Positions 7,098 through 15,169 of a stretch of DNA of 64,000 nt are shown in pieces. The position numbers and the translations under genes are program-made. The notes beneath the pieces are model-generated. The model did not search any database and was not told where the DNA came from. It saw only the letters and a list, made by a program, of their open reading frames with translations. Every line of letters starts with the position of its first letter. Position 1 is the first letter of the stretch. Source of the stretch: Verrucomicrobiaceae bacterium (lineage in GTDB: Bacteria > Verrucomicrobiota > Verrucomicrobiia > Verrucomicrobiales > Verrucomicrobiaceae); contig JADJPM010000001.1 in assembly GCA_016713245.1 (NCBI GenBank), forward strand, positions 2,480,001 through 2,544,000, written 5' to 3'.

Positions 7098-9683
7098 TCA
7101 ACGTTGGAAAAGACCTTTCGCCGCGTGAAACGACGACGAAGCCTTGGGTGTCTTCTGGTGTTCGATCCGGCGAAACAGCGTGCGGCAAAGAGATTGAAGG
7201 ACGGTGTGCGCGCCGATGTTCATCGTCCAAAGCAGGCTCTCGTCACCATAGTGGAAGCCTTTGCGTTGCCAGGCGGCGGTGCTGCCCTTGATCATGAGGA
7301 GGCTGAGTTCTTGAGGATCGTCCCCTGAATCACACACATGCAGAAAACCGCATGGATCGAAGATGATGCGGCGTCCGTCGGCAAAAACAGCATGCGTCAA
7401 GCCCCGCTGGCTCCCGCCGATCTCCAAGGGCTGCAGCAACTGGAAGTAGGCGGCCTCGTCCGAGTAAATCCACGCAAGCTCACCTTTCGCCCGAAGGTCG
7501 AGCTTGTAGCCACGTCCACGGATCATCTGAACGAACAAACCACCCGTGCTCCCGAATCCGACACCCGCGATGTCGCTGATGCGGGTGAACTGAATGCCTG
7601 GGCGCACCTCTTTGGCTGGAGTCGTGATTTTGAGCACCGGCAGCGGTGCGCCATGGTCGAAATGAAAGGCTTCACCATCAAACCAAGGCGGAGACTGGTG
7701 CGTTCTTTCCGGCGCGGCGGAAGCGATCACTTGGGACGTGTGAATGTTCAACGCCTGGTATACCCCTTGATCCAACAACACGAGCGCACCTGACTGGATG
7801 CGCAGATGATCCACATCTTGGAGTCTGCCATGATAGCGCACTACCCCGGCGTCATGGCTTCCATCAAGGGCCGTGACAAGGATGTGAAGGTCCAGCATGT
7901 CGTCGCTTCGGAAAAAAACGAGGACACGGTTTTCATCGTCGGGATCGACGAGGATGCCTGCGATGTTTTCGGTCGGAGGCACGGGGGCGAGAACGCGCCC
8001 GGTGGTGATGCGAGATGACCACCAACAAACACATTTCGTGTTTGAGAGGCCGATGAAGCCCTTGCTACCCAATTGATAGACTTTGCCTTTGGCAGGAGCG
8101 CCGGGATGACAGAGCGGCCAAGGTTTCTGCCGGTAAAACTGCGGCAGCCTGCCGGCTTCATCGGTCAAGGCGGCCGGGGATGGCTTGGGAGTCGTGTTTT
8201 TCGAAGGTTGCGGCGGCTCGAATAGATCCTCGGCATCGACGCGCACTTCGGAGAGCGTTTTGGCTCCGGCGAGGCTGTGGCGGGCGAGTTGGAGGGCTCC
8301 ATCGCGATCTACCAGCAGCGTGTGCAGCGGCACGGCGGCGGCGAGTCGTTGCCACAGCGGCATGGCCGTGAGCTGCTCGCACGCGGCTGGATGTGTGATG
8401 AGAAAAACTTCCTCCTCAGGCAGGAGCGGTGCGACATCGTCCTCCAAAAGCGCACTCAGCGCGGCACTCGGATGCGGCTGGGGATGCAGGCGGATGAGTT
8501 GCGCACGCACGTCCTCGACGGTGTCGAGTGTGATGGGCGTGAAGACGTCGCTTTCCGCAGCCATGACCTGACCGACGATGGCTTGCGAGCCTTGCTTTTG
8601 ACGCAGCAGCGCCAGCGCGGCACCGAGAGCAAAGAGGCGCGGCTTTCCCCACATGAAAATGCCCGTGTCGATGAGGATGCGCCGACGCGGAGGAGGCTCG
8701 GCGGGCGGAGATTCGCGGCGAAGGTAGAGCGCCTCGCCCTGGGAAAGGCGCACGGCGAAGGTGAGGTCATCCCAGGCCAACTCGGTCATGAGCAGGCGCG
8801 AGGGATCGCCGCGGTTTGTGATGTCCGACACACCGCCGAGCGGCATCTCATCGCGATGCGTGACCGCTTTCGGCACGTGCAGGATGGCGCTCATGCGGCG
8901 GACGAGGCCGGCCACTTGGGCGAGTTCGCCGCCTTCATGCTCCAGCGCACGAAGAAGATCGGCGGGAATGTCCGGCGCGGGCGTGTCATCGGGCTGCGGA
9001 AGAGGCAGCTCGAGCTGACGCGCCGGCAATTGATCCAGGCCGGTGCTAAGCCGTCGCTCCAGATGCTCCGGCGAGCAGTGGTGAAATGCTTTGTCGAGCG
9101 CGGAGAGGTCGGCGAGCAGACGAGCGACGCCATTGAGCTCGGGCGAGCGCTGCTGAAAGACATCGACATAGGGCGTCTGCTTGAACTCGGTGACGATGTC
9201 ACGCGAGTGGGATGGACTCAGCTTTCGCCCCGGATCTCGGAGAGCCTCGCCAAAGAGCGTTTGCAGCAGATGCCAGCGTGCCGGCCCGCTGGCTCGATAA
9301 TTGGCAGGCAGCGCGTGAATTTGATCCAGGCCGATACCGACACGCTTCCACAAGTCGGCGATGCCAAGCGGCACAACAAAATCTTTCCTTGTTGGTGCCG
9401 CAGTGGCACGCTCAGCGGCCTCCCAAAGACGAATGCGGGTGTTGCTGGCGCTGTAGTTTTGCTGCGCCGCAGCGACGACGAGCAGCAACGCGCCGAGCGG
9501 CGGCAGTCCGCCGGGCACGCAGGCATCGAGGAGTTCCTCAAGCTCCTCGCGATACACAATGAGCGCACCATCCCCATGCCAGACGATGCATTGAGGCCCC
9601 ACCTCGCTGTCATGCGTCCACTCCCACAGATGCCCTGCGGGAGCGCTGAAGTAGCCGAGCGTGGTGGGACGGTAGGGCGACAC
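7098..9683 (-). CDS. vWA-like / beta-propeller protein of MoxR ternary system
   Basis: An 861-residue protein starting at a GTG (9683), 6 bases after the preceding gene. The N-terminal ~330 residues are alpha/beta with no recognised motif. A segment starting RRRILIDTGIFMWGKPR (D339) resembles the first strand of a von Willebrand A domain, but the metal-site DxSxS is not intact (DTG), so metal-dependent adhesion is probably lost. The C-terminal half has WD/propeller-like strands (FFRSDDMLDLHILVTALDGS, GFGSTGGLFVQMIRGRGYKL, FDPCGFLHVCDSGDDPQELS). In described MoxR systems a vWA protein is the usual partner of the ATPase, and this gene combines that slot with a propeller. Fold assignments are by eye. 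Confidence 0.65.
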   Translation of the reverse strand: MSPYRPTTLGYFSAPAGHLWEWTHDSEVGPQCIVWHGDGALIVYREELEELLDACVPGGLPPLGALLLVVAAAQQNYSASNTRIRLWEAAERATAAPTRKDFVVPLGIADLWKRVGIGLDQIHALPANYRASGPARWHLLQTLFGEALRDPGRKLSPSHSRDIVTEFKQTPYVDVFQQRSPELNGVARLLADLSALDKAFHHCSPEHLERRLSTGLDQLPARQLELPLPQPDDTPAPDIPADLLRALEHEGGELAQVAGLVRRMSAILHVPKAVTHRDEMPLGGVSDITNRGDPSRLLMTELAWDDLTFAVRLSQGEALYLRRESPPAEPPPRRRILIDTGIFMWGKPRLFALGAALALLRQKQGSQAIVGQVMAAESDVFTPITLDTVEDVRAQLIRLHPQPHPSAALSALLEDDVAPLLPEEEVFLITHPAACEQLTAMPLWQRLAAAVPLHTLLVDRDGALQLARHSLAGAKTLSEVRVDAEDLFEPPQPSKNTTPKPSPAALTDEAGRLPQFYRQKPWPLCHPGAPAKGKVYQLGSKGFIGLSNTKCVCWWSSRITTGRVLAPVPPTENIAGILVDPDDENRVLVFFRSDDMLDLHILVTALDGSHDAGVVRYHGRLQDVDHLRIQSGALVLLDQGVYQALNIHTSQVIASAAPERTHQSPPWFDGEAFHFDHGAPLPVLKITTPAKEVRPGIQFTRISDIAGVGFGSTGGLFVQMIRGRGYKLDLRAKGELAWIYSDEAAYFQLLQPLEIGGSQRGLTHAVFADGRRIIFDPCGFLHVCDSGDDPQELSLLMIKGSTAAWQRKGFHYGDESLLWTMNIGAHTVLQSLCRTLFRRIEHQKTPKASSSFHAAKGLFQR

Positions 9684-9689
9684 AGCTCG

Positions 9690-10403
9690 TCAGTCCTCCA
9701 GGTGAATGGGTTGATCGATGCCCTCCGCGGTCGCACGCAGGGCGCTGCGGGTGAGTTCGACGAAGGATTCGCTTGGCAGACGCTCCGCGGTGCCATCGGC
9801 ATGCAGCAGCACGGTTTCGCCCGCGCTGAGTCGCATGCTGCCAGCTACCAGCACCGGCGTGAGGCCACGCGGCAGTGCCCAACCAGCGGGCGTGGCGATG
9901 GAATGCTCCACGCACCAGCCTTCGCCGCGGAGCGGTGGCAAAACCTCGCCCATGACACAGGCGCGGCCATCTGAGGCCACGGCGAAGCGCAGCCCCTGCA
10001 AGCGCACCGACGGCGCGGTGATGCCCCAGGCGAAAAAGTCACCAAACGGCAGCATCAGCATCTGCGGAGCCTGAAACGCCTCCGAAGGCACCAAGGTCCA
10101 CGCGATGGGCGCCACATGCAGCGCAGGCAAAGCAGCCGCCGCGGGCCGCACACGCAAAAATTCTGTCAGCGACTGCCACGTCGCCTCCGGCAGTCTTTCC
10201 GTCGGAAGACGGTTTCCCACGGGCGTGAGACGTCCGGCTTGATCCGCGGTGAAACGGCCCAGCGCAGGCAGCAGATCCCACGCGAGTTCATCCGGTCCGC
10301 GCACCCACACGCGGCCCGCGACCTCACAGGCCTCCGTGCCGGCCAGCGTGCGCCAGCGGCCCAGCCAGGCGGCATCCGTGCTCGCGATCACCGCCACTTT
10401 CAT
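9690..10403 (-). CDS. Hypothetical component of MoxR ternary system
   Basis: A 237-residue protein whose ATG overlaps the stop of the MoxR gene by 4 bases, so it is translationally coupled. It starts MKVAVIASTDAAWLGRWRTL and contains mixed alpha/beta segments such as APQMLMLPFGDFFAWGITAP and VASDGRACVMGEVLPPLRGE. I see no catalytic motif, signal peptide or membrane helix. Position between the MoxR ATPase and the vWA/propeller gene suggests one of the small dedicated bpX-type subunits that accompany these ATPases, but the exact family is not assigned. Confidence 0.6.
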   Translation of the reverse strand: MKVAVIASTDAAWLGRWRTLAGTEACEVAGRVWVRGPDELAWDLLPALGRFTADQAGRLTPVGNRLPTERLPEATWQSLTEFLRVRPAAAALPALHVAPIAWTLVPSEAFQAPQMLMLPFGDFFAWGITAPSVRLQGLRFAVASDGRACVMGEVLPPLRGEGWCVEHSIATPAGWALPRGLTPVLVAGSMRLSAGETVLLHADGTAERLPSESFVELTRSALRATAEGIDQPIHLED

Positions 10404-11527
10404 GCTTCAGCCTTTCTCCAGAGTGCCTCCACTTTTTCCTGCAAGGCCTCGCGAGTCTCGCTCTGCCGCACCCAAGGCACGCGGGCCGCGAGCGCCGAAA
10501 GACGGTCCTTCGCGACACCCGCCGCGAGATCGGCCCAGCCTTCGCTGAGCACATCCAGATCACGGGCGAGGCTCTCGGGATCGGGCGCGTTGCCACCATG
10601 GGCCTGTGGATGATCGCCCGTGGCCGGTGTGTCCTTGTTGATCGTCTCCTGCACCATCGCGGCGAGCATCTCGCGCTGCTCCCCGCGGTCCCAGATGCAG
10701 CGCAGCACCCATAGGTCGGACACACGCGCCTCCATGCGTCCGCACATCAGCGCACTCGCCGCGATGACACGCTGTAGCTTCACAGCGCGGCGGTCGGAGA
10801 CCTCCATGCCAGCCGCACGCAGCCGGGCGATGAGTTCCAAATAAGCACCTCGAATCGGAGTAAGATCCACGGCAGGCAGCGAGTCCTGCAACAGGCGAAT
10901 TTCCGCCGCGGAAAGACCGCCGCTCACTGGCGTGCCGCGTTTGATCGACTCCAGCGCCCAACCGGCCTCGAGCACGGCAGCCAGCTCCGCCTCCGGCACA
11001 TAGCCGCAATGCACGCGCAGCAAAAAGCGGTCAAACAAGGCCTTCAGCGCCTCCTCTTCCGGCAGGTGATTGCTCGCACTCACGACCAGCAGCGCGGGCA
11101 GCTTCCGCGTCTCACGTCCGCGACGAAACACGCGCTCGTTCAGCACCAGCAGCAGGCTGTTGAGGATGGCGCTGTTTGCATTCAGCAGCTCATCCAGGAA
11201 CACAAAGTCCGCCTCCGGTAGCATGCCCTCGGTGTTCGTGACGAGATCGCCCTCGCGCAGCTTGCGGATGTCAAAGGGGCCAAAAAGCTCCCCCGGCTCC
11301 GTGAAGCGTGTCAGCAGGTAATCAAAGGCCCGCGCATCGAGCCGGCGTGCCAATTCGTGCACCAGCGCACTCTTCGCCGTTCCCGGCGGGCCGTGCAAAA
11401 AGAGGTTCTCACCGCCTGCCAGGGCGATGCCCATGATGTCGATGATTTCCTCCTTCCCGACGAAGACAGACTTCATCGGGCGCAGGATTTGGTCGGAGAG
11501 ATGGGAGGCGATCTGTAGCGGCGTCAT
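10400..11527 (-). CDS. MoxR-family AAA+ ATPase
   Basis: A 375-residue AAA+ ATPase. Walker A is GPPGTAKS at residues 46-53, preceded by GGENLFLH. Walker B is FVFLDELLNAN with D112/E113, and sensor 1 is VVSASNHLPEEE with N153. The N-terminus VFVGKEEIIDIMGIALAGG is typical of the RavA/MoxR clade. MoxR ATPases act as chaperone-like remodelers and usually recruit vWA-domain partners. Here two large partner proteins follow in the same operon. It starts 21 bases after the stop of the 215-residue gene and overlaps the next gene by 4 bases. What it remodels is not visible from sequence. Confidence 0.92.
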   Translation of the reverse strand: MTPLQIASHLSDQILRPMKSVFVGKEEIIDIMGIALAGGENLFLHGPPGTAKSALVHELARRLDARAFDYLLTRFTEPGELFGPFDIRKLREGDLVTNTEGMLPEADFVFLDELLNANSAILNSLLLVLNERVFRRGRETRKLPALLVVSASNHLPEEEALKALFDRFLLRVHCGYVPEAELAAVLEAGWALESIKRGTPVSGGLSAAEIRLLQDSLPAVDLTPIRGAYLELIARLRAAGMEVSDRRAVKLQRVIAASALMCGRMEARVSDLWVLRCIWDRGEQREMLAAMVQETINKDTPATGDHPQAHGGNAPDPESLARDLDVLSEGWADLAAGVAKDRLSALAARVPWVRQSETREALQEKVEALWRKAEA

Positions 11528-11548
11528 GCGGAAAGGATGAGTTACGAG

Positions 11549-12196
11549 TTAGGAAGGATGAGTCAAAGCGAGTTGCGCGGCGAGCTTCGGCGCGAGTTTG
11601 AGAGCATGCTCGCCCAGCGCATCCGCCACGGCGATCCGCACCGCGGGATCCGCGAGCCGCGAGACATCCTGGCGTTCGATCACGCGGTCAATGAACAGCC
11701 GCCACAGCCCCGGATGCCGCTTCAAAGCCGCCACATCCGGCAATGGCTCCTCCAGCGCGATCCCGATTCCCGACAGCGGATACCGCCGCGCGGCCGCTTC
11801 GAGTCCAGACACCAGCGGATCGCCGCTGCTCATCGACTTCGCCATGCGGTGCAGCTCTGGCAGATGCCTCAGCGCCAGATCGACGGCCAAAAGTTCCCCC
11901 GGCGAGTCCCCCACGGCCGGCAGAGCCGCGCACAGCGCCGTCACCTGCTCATCCGTCATCGCACGATCCACCAGCGCCTGACACAACCGGTAAACATAGC
12001 GCAGCGCCTCGTCAGCAGCCTGCGGCCGCCATTCGACGCCGTCCACCGAGCCCGAAAAATCCTCCAAAGCCTCGTCAAACGCCCGCCTCAGCACGCGGTC
12101 GGCCGTCGCGCCCACCAGCTCCTCACGCGCCACATTCGCCGTGCCCGTGGCAAGCAGCGCTGAGAAAAATTCGGCGGGAGAAACGGAAAGGGCCAT
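11549..12196 (-). CDS. Hypothetical first gene of MoxR ternary system operon
   Basis: A 215-residue, almost wholly helical protein (MALSVSPAEFFSALLATGTA, LRYVYRLCQALVDRAMTDEQ, ending LKLAPKLAAQLALTHPS). No catalytic motif or signal is visible. It is the promoter-proximal gene of the five-gene minus-strand operon, 21 bases ahead of the MoxR ATPase, and is divergent from the PSCyt gene across about 96 bases that should contain the operon promoter. Its constant alpha-helical nature fits an adaptor or regulatory subunit, which is inference from position only. Confidence 0.6.
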   Translation of the reverse strand: MALSVSPAEFFSALLATGTANVAREELVGATADRVLRRAFDEALEDFSGSVDGVEWRPQAADEALRYVYRLCQALVDRAMTDEQVTALCAALPAVGDSPGELLAVDLALRHLPELHRMAKSMSSGDPLVSGLEAAARRYPLSGIGIALEEPLPDVAALKRHPGLWRLFIDRVIERQDVSRLADPAVRIAVADALGEHALKLAPKLAAQLALTHPS

Positions 12197-12292
12197 CGGT
12201 CTGGAAAGCGGTCATCTATAACGCACGCCGCGGAAAAGAGCATCGGCATTCTTGCGGTCGAAATGTCCGCGCCGTGGCTTCGTTACCCAATC

Positions 12293-15166
12293 ATGGCTCC
12301 CCGTGTCATTTTTCTACTCCTCGCCGCCTCCGCCCTGCAGGCGGAGGACGCCGAGTCACTCTTCGTGCGGCGTGTGTGGCCGCTGTTTCAGGAGAAATGC
12401 CTCGCGTGTCATGGGAATGACGAGAAGAAGATCAAGGCGGACTACGACATGCGCACGCTCGAAAGCGCTATCAAAGGCGGCGAGAGCGGTGTGAAGGCTC
12501 TTGTGCCTGGCAAGCCGGACGAAAGCCCGCTCTACCTCGCCTCGACACGCAAACACGATGACTGGGAGCCGATGCCGCCGAAGGAAGCGGATCAACTCAA
12601 GTCCGAGCAGCTCGCGTGGATCAAGGAATGGATCGCTGGCGGCGCTCCGTGGCCGGATGAAGCGAAACGAAATGCCATCGCGAAGGCGAGCGCGGATAAG
12701 TGGAGCGCCGAAGACGGCATCACGGTGAAGGTGAAAGGCGCATTGACGCCTGAGTGGGCGAATCGGCGCTACAAGCCGGAGTCGTTGTGGGGATACCAGC
12801 CGGTGAAGAAGCCAGTGCTCAGTGCTCAGTCCTCAGTGCATCCGGTGGATGCGCTGCTCGCGGTGAAGGAGCCTGCGCCGGAGGCGGATGCGCGGACTTT
12901 GATCCGCCGCGCTACTTTTGACCTCACGGGACTGCCGCCGACGCCGGAGGAAGTGGCCGCGTTTGAGTCCGACTGGTCGGACGTGTCAGACCGGTCCGAC
13001 GCGTGGCTGCGTTTGATCAACCGACTGCTCGAATCGCCGCACTACGGCGAACGCATGGCTCGGCATTGGCTGGATGTCGTGCGCTACGCGGACAGCAGCG
13101 GTTTCGCGAACGACTACGAGCGCGGCAATGCCTGGCGCTATCGAGATTACGTCGTGCGCAGCTTCAATGCGGACAAACCGTTCGATCAGTTCATCGTCGC
13201 GCAGATCGCGGGAGATGAGATGCAGGAAAGTGATGCGGGCACTCCTGCCCGCAAGGACGCGGCTTCTGCGGGCAAGAGTGCCCGCATCACACCAGACAGC
13301 GAACTCCTGATCGCCACCGGTTTTCTGCGCATGGGGCCGTGGGAACTCACGGGCATGGAGGTGGCGAAAGTCGCGCGGCAGCGCTTTCTCGATGATGTGA
13401 CGAATTCCGTCGGCGAGACCTTCCTCGCGCACTCGCTGCAATGTGCCCGCTGCCACGATCATAAGTTCGATCCGGTGCCCACGCATGATTATTACTCGAT
13501 GCAGGCCTGTTTCGCGACGACGCAGCTCACCGAGCGTGAAGCGCCGTTTTTGAAGTCGGAGAACACGAGCGGCTTTGAAGAGAAAAAGTATCTCGAAGCC
13601 CGCCGCGCCGAGCATCTGGCCGTTTTGAAGGCGCTCGACGAAAAACTGCTCCGAAACGCCTCAAAATGGCTCGCGGAGAAGAAGATCGATCCGGCGAAAT
13701 GGAATGCCGCGGTGGCGCAGGCGAAGCAAGGAGGCGGCAAGAATGCCAAAAAGGGCTTCTCGGATGTTTTTGGGGCCGCACGGCAGATCCTCACGAAGCA
13801 GGGCTTACCGGAGGATCAGTATCCGCCGAAGCTCGTCGGCTTTGAGCCGCAGGACTTCGGTAACGAACGCGTGGCCCGCAAAGGCCTCGAACGCCTGAAG
13901 TGGGAGATGGAGCGCTACGAGCCCTATGCCTTCAGCGTGTACAACGGCGTCACCATCCCGATGGTGAATGTTTACCAACCGCTGCGCATGCCCGGCGACC
14001 GCATGAAGAACGGCGAGCTCGAACAAACCGCCATTCTCGGCGGCGGCGATCCGTTTTCACCGACGACGAAGGTGAAGCCCGGCGTGCTGTCCGCCACATC
14101 TCAAATTTCAAATTTGGAATTTCAAATCGCCGAAGGCGTGGAGGGCCGCCGCACCGCGCTCGCGAAGTGGATCGCGAGCAAGAACAACCCGCTCACCACA
14201 CGCACGATCGTCAATCGCCTCTGGCTCTGGCACTTCGGCCAAGCCATCGCCGGCAATCCCAACAACTTCGGCAGCACCGGCAAGAAGCCCACGCATCCCG
14301 AACTGCTCGACTTCCTCGCTGCCACGCTCGTGGAGAAGGGTTGGAGCGTGAAGGAGATGCACCGCCTCATCATGACGAGCGCGGCGTATCGTAGAACGAG
14401 TTTTCCAACTCGTTCCAAACCTGACGAGTTGGAAAACTCGTCCTACGTCACTTTCACACCCCGTCGCCTCATGGCAGAAGAGCTTCGCGATGCGATGCTG
14501 AGCATCACGGGCGAGCTGAATCCGACGCTGGGCTGCATTCCGAACCGGCCGGAGATCAACATCGAGGTGGCGATGCAGCCGCGCATGGTCATGGGCACGT
14601 TTGCCGCCGCGTGGGTGCCGAATCCGCTGCCGCAGCAGCGACATCGCCGCAGTTTGTATGCGCTGAAAATCCGTGGGCTGCGCGATCCCTTCATGGAGGT
14701 CTTCAACGAACCCGCGCCCGACTTTTCCTGCGAAGCCCGCGAGGTCTCCACCGTCACGCCGCAGGTCTTCAGCCTCTTCAACGGCCAGGCGAGTTACGAT
14801 CGCGCCCTGGCGCTCGCGAATCGCGTTTTGAAGGAAAAAGCCGCTGATCCGATCTCGCGAGTGTTTGAGCTCACGTTTGGCCGCAAGCCTGCTGCGGACG
14901 AAAAAGCCGCCTGCACGACTCATTGGCAGCAAATGGAGGTCAAACAGGCTCAAACGAGCTTTTCAAAGCCCAAACAACCGCTCGAAGTGCGCCGCGAGGC
15001 CGTCGAAGAGAACACCGGCGAGAAATTCAGCTTCCAGGAAAAGCTTCCCGGCTACGCTGACTTCGTCCCCGACCTCCAACCGGCCGATTGCGATGCCAAA
15101 ACGCGTGCTCTGGCCGATGTGTGCCTCGTGCTGCTGAACTCGAACGAGTTTGCCTACCTTTACTGA
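12293..15166 (+). CDS. PSCyt1-PSCyt2-PSD1 domain protein (DUF1549/DUF1553)
   Basis: A 957-residue secreted protein; the ATG at 12293 gives the signal peptide MAPRVIFLLLAASALQAEDA. Domain order: planctomycete cytochrome c domain (PSCyt1) with CLACH at residues 36-40, PSCyt2/DUF1549 (FDLTGLPPTPEEVAAF, YGERMARHWLDVVRYADSSG, CARCHDHKFDPV with C384/C387), then PSD1/DUF1553 (TTRTIVNRLWLWHFGQAIAG, GWSVKEMHRLIMTSAAYRRT). Members are probably periplasmic and haem-binding, and are nearly always followed by a DUF1501 gene, as here after 3 bases. Function is unproven; links to polysaccharide degradation are suggested. The gene carries several palindromic insertions in frame (see repeats at 13231 and 14390). 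Confidence 0.9.
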   Translation: MAPRVIFLLLAASALQAEDAESLFVRRVWPLFQEKCLACHGNDEKKIKADYDMRTLESAIKGGESGVKALVPGKPDESPLYLASTRKHDDWEPMPPKEADQLKSEQLAWIKEWIAGGAPWPDEAKRNAIAKASADKWSAEDGITVKVKGALTPEWANRRYKPESLWGYQPVKKPVLSAQSSVHPVDALLAVKEPAPEADARTLIRRATFDLTGLPPTPEEVAAFESDWSDVSDRSDAWLRLINRLLESPHYGERMARHWLDVVRYADSSGFANDYERGNAWRYRDYVVRSFNADKPFDQFIVAQIAGDEMQESDAGTPARKDAASAGKSARITPDSELLIATGFLRMGPWELTGMEVAKVARQRFLDDVTNSVGETFLAHSLQCARCHDHKFDPVPTHDYYSMQACFATTQLTEREAPFLKSENTSGFEEKKYLEARRAEHLAVLKALDEKLLRNASKWLAEKKIDPAKWNAAVAQAKQGGGKNAKKGFSDVFGAARQILTKQGLPEDQYPPKLVGFEPQDFGNERVARKGLERLKWEMERYEPYAFSVYNGVTIPMVNVYQPLRMPGDRMKNGELEQTAILGGGDPFSPTTKVKPGVLSATSQISNLEFQIAEGVEGRRTALAKWIASKNNPLTTRTIVNRLWLWHFGQAIAGNPNNFGSTGKKPTHPELLDFLAATLVEKGWSVKEMHRLIMTSAAYRRTSFPTRSKPDELENSSYVTFTPRRLMAEELRDAMLSITGELNPTLGCIPNRPEINIEVAMQPRMVMGTFAAAWVPNPLPQQRHRRSLYALKIRGLRDPFMEVFNEPAPDFSCEAREVSTVTPQVFSLFNGQASYDRALALANRVLKEKAADPISRVFELTFGRKPAADEKAACTTHWQQMEVKQAQTSFSKPKQPLEVRREAVEENTGEKFSFQEKLPGYADFVPDLQPADCDAKTRALADVCLVLLNSNEFAYLY
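13231..13289. repeat. Palindromic element in frame inside the PSCyt gene
   Basis: Two 23-base arms, 13231-13253 and 13267-13289, are reverse complements with one mismatch (22/23) around a 13-base loop. Core is TGATGCGGGCACTCC. It adds about 20 residues (GTPARKDAASAGKSARIT) without breaking the frame, in a place where family members normally run straight from QIAGDE to LLIATGFLR. Confidence 0.85.
14390..14447. repeat. Second palindromic element in frame inside the PSCyt gene
   Basis: Arms 14390-14413 and 14424-14447 are reverse complements with 23/24 matches and a 10-base loop. The unit contains GAACGAGTTTTCCAACTCGT. It adds about 19 residues around SFPTRSKPDELENSSYVTFT, just after the conserved TSAAYRR motif of PSD1, and keeps the frame open. 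A half-size relative lies at 43305-43329 inside another gene. Confidence 0.85.
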
Positions 15167-15169
15167 GCC

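Noticed and set aside
8277..9974. 565-codon open frame on the plus strand
   Set aside because: Antisense to the vWA/propeller gene; crosses the boundary of two well-packed operon genes.
12812..12845. Reiterated CAGTGCTCAGTCCTCAGTG in the PSCyt gene as another palindrome
   Set aside because: It is a direct, not inverted, reiteration and too short to call an element, although it may be related to intergenic repeats.
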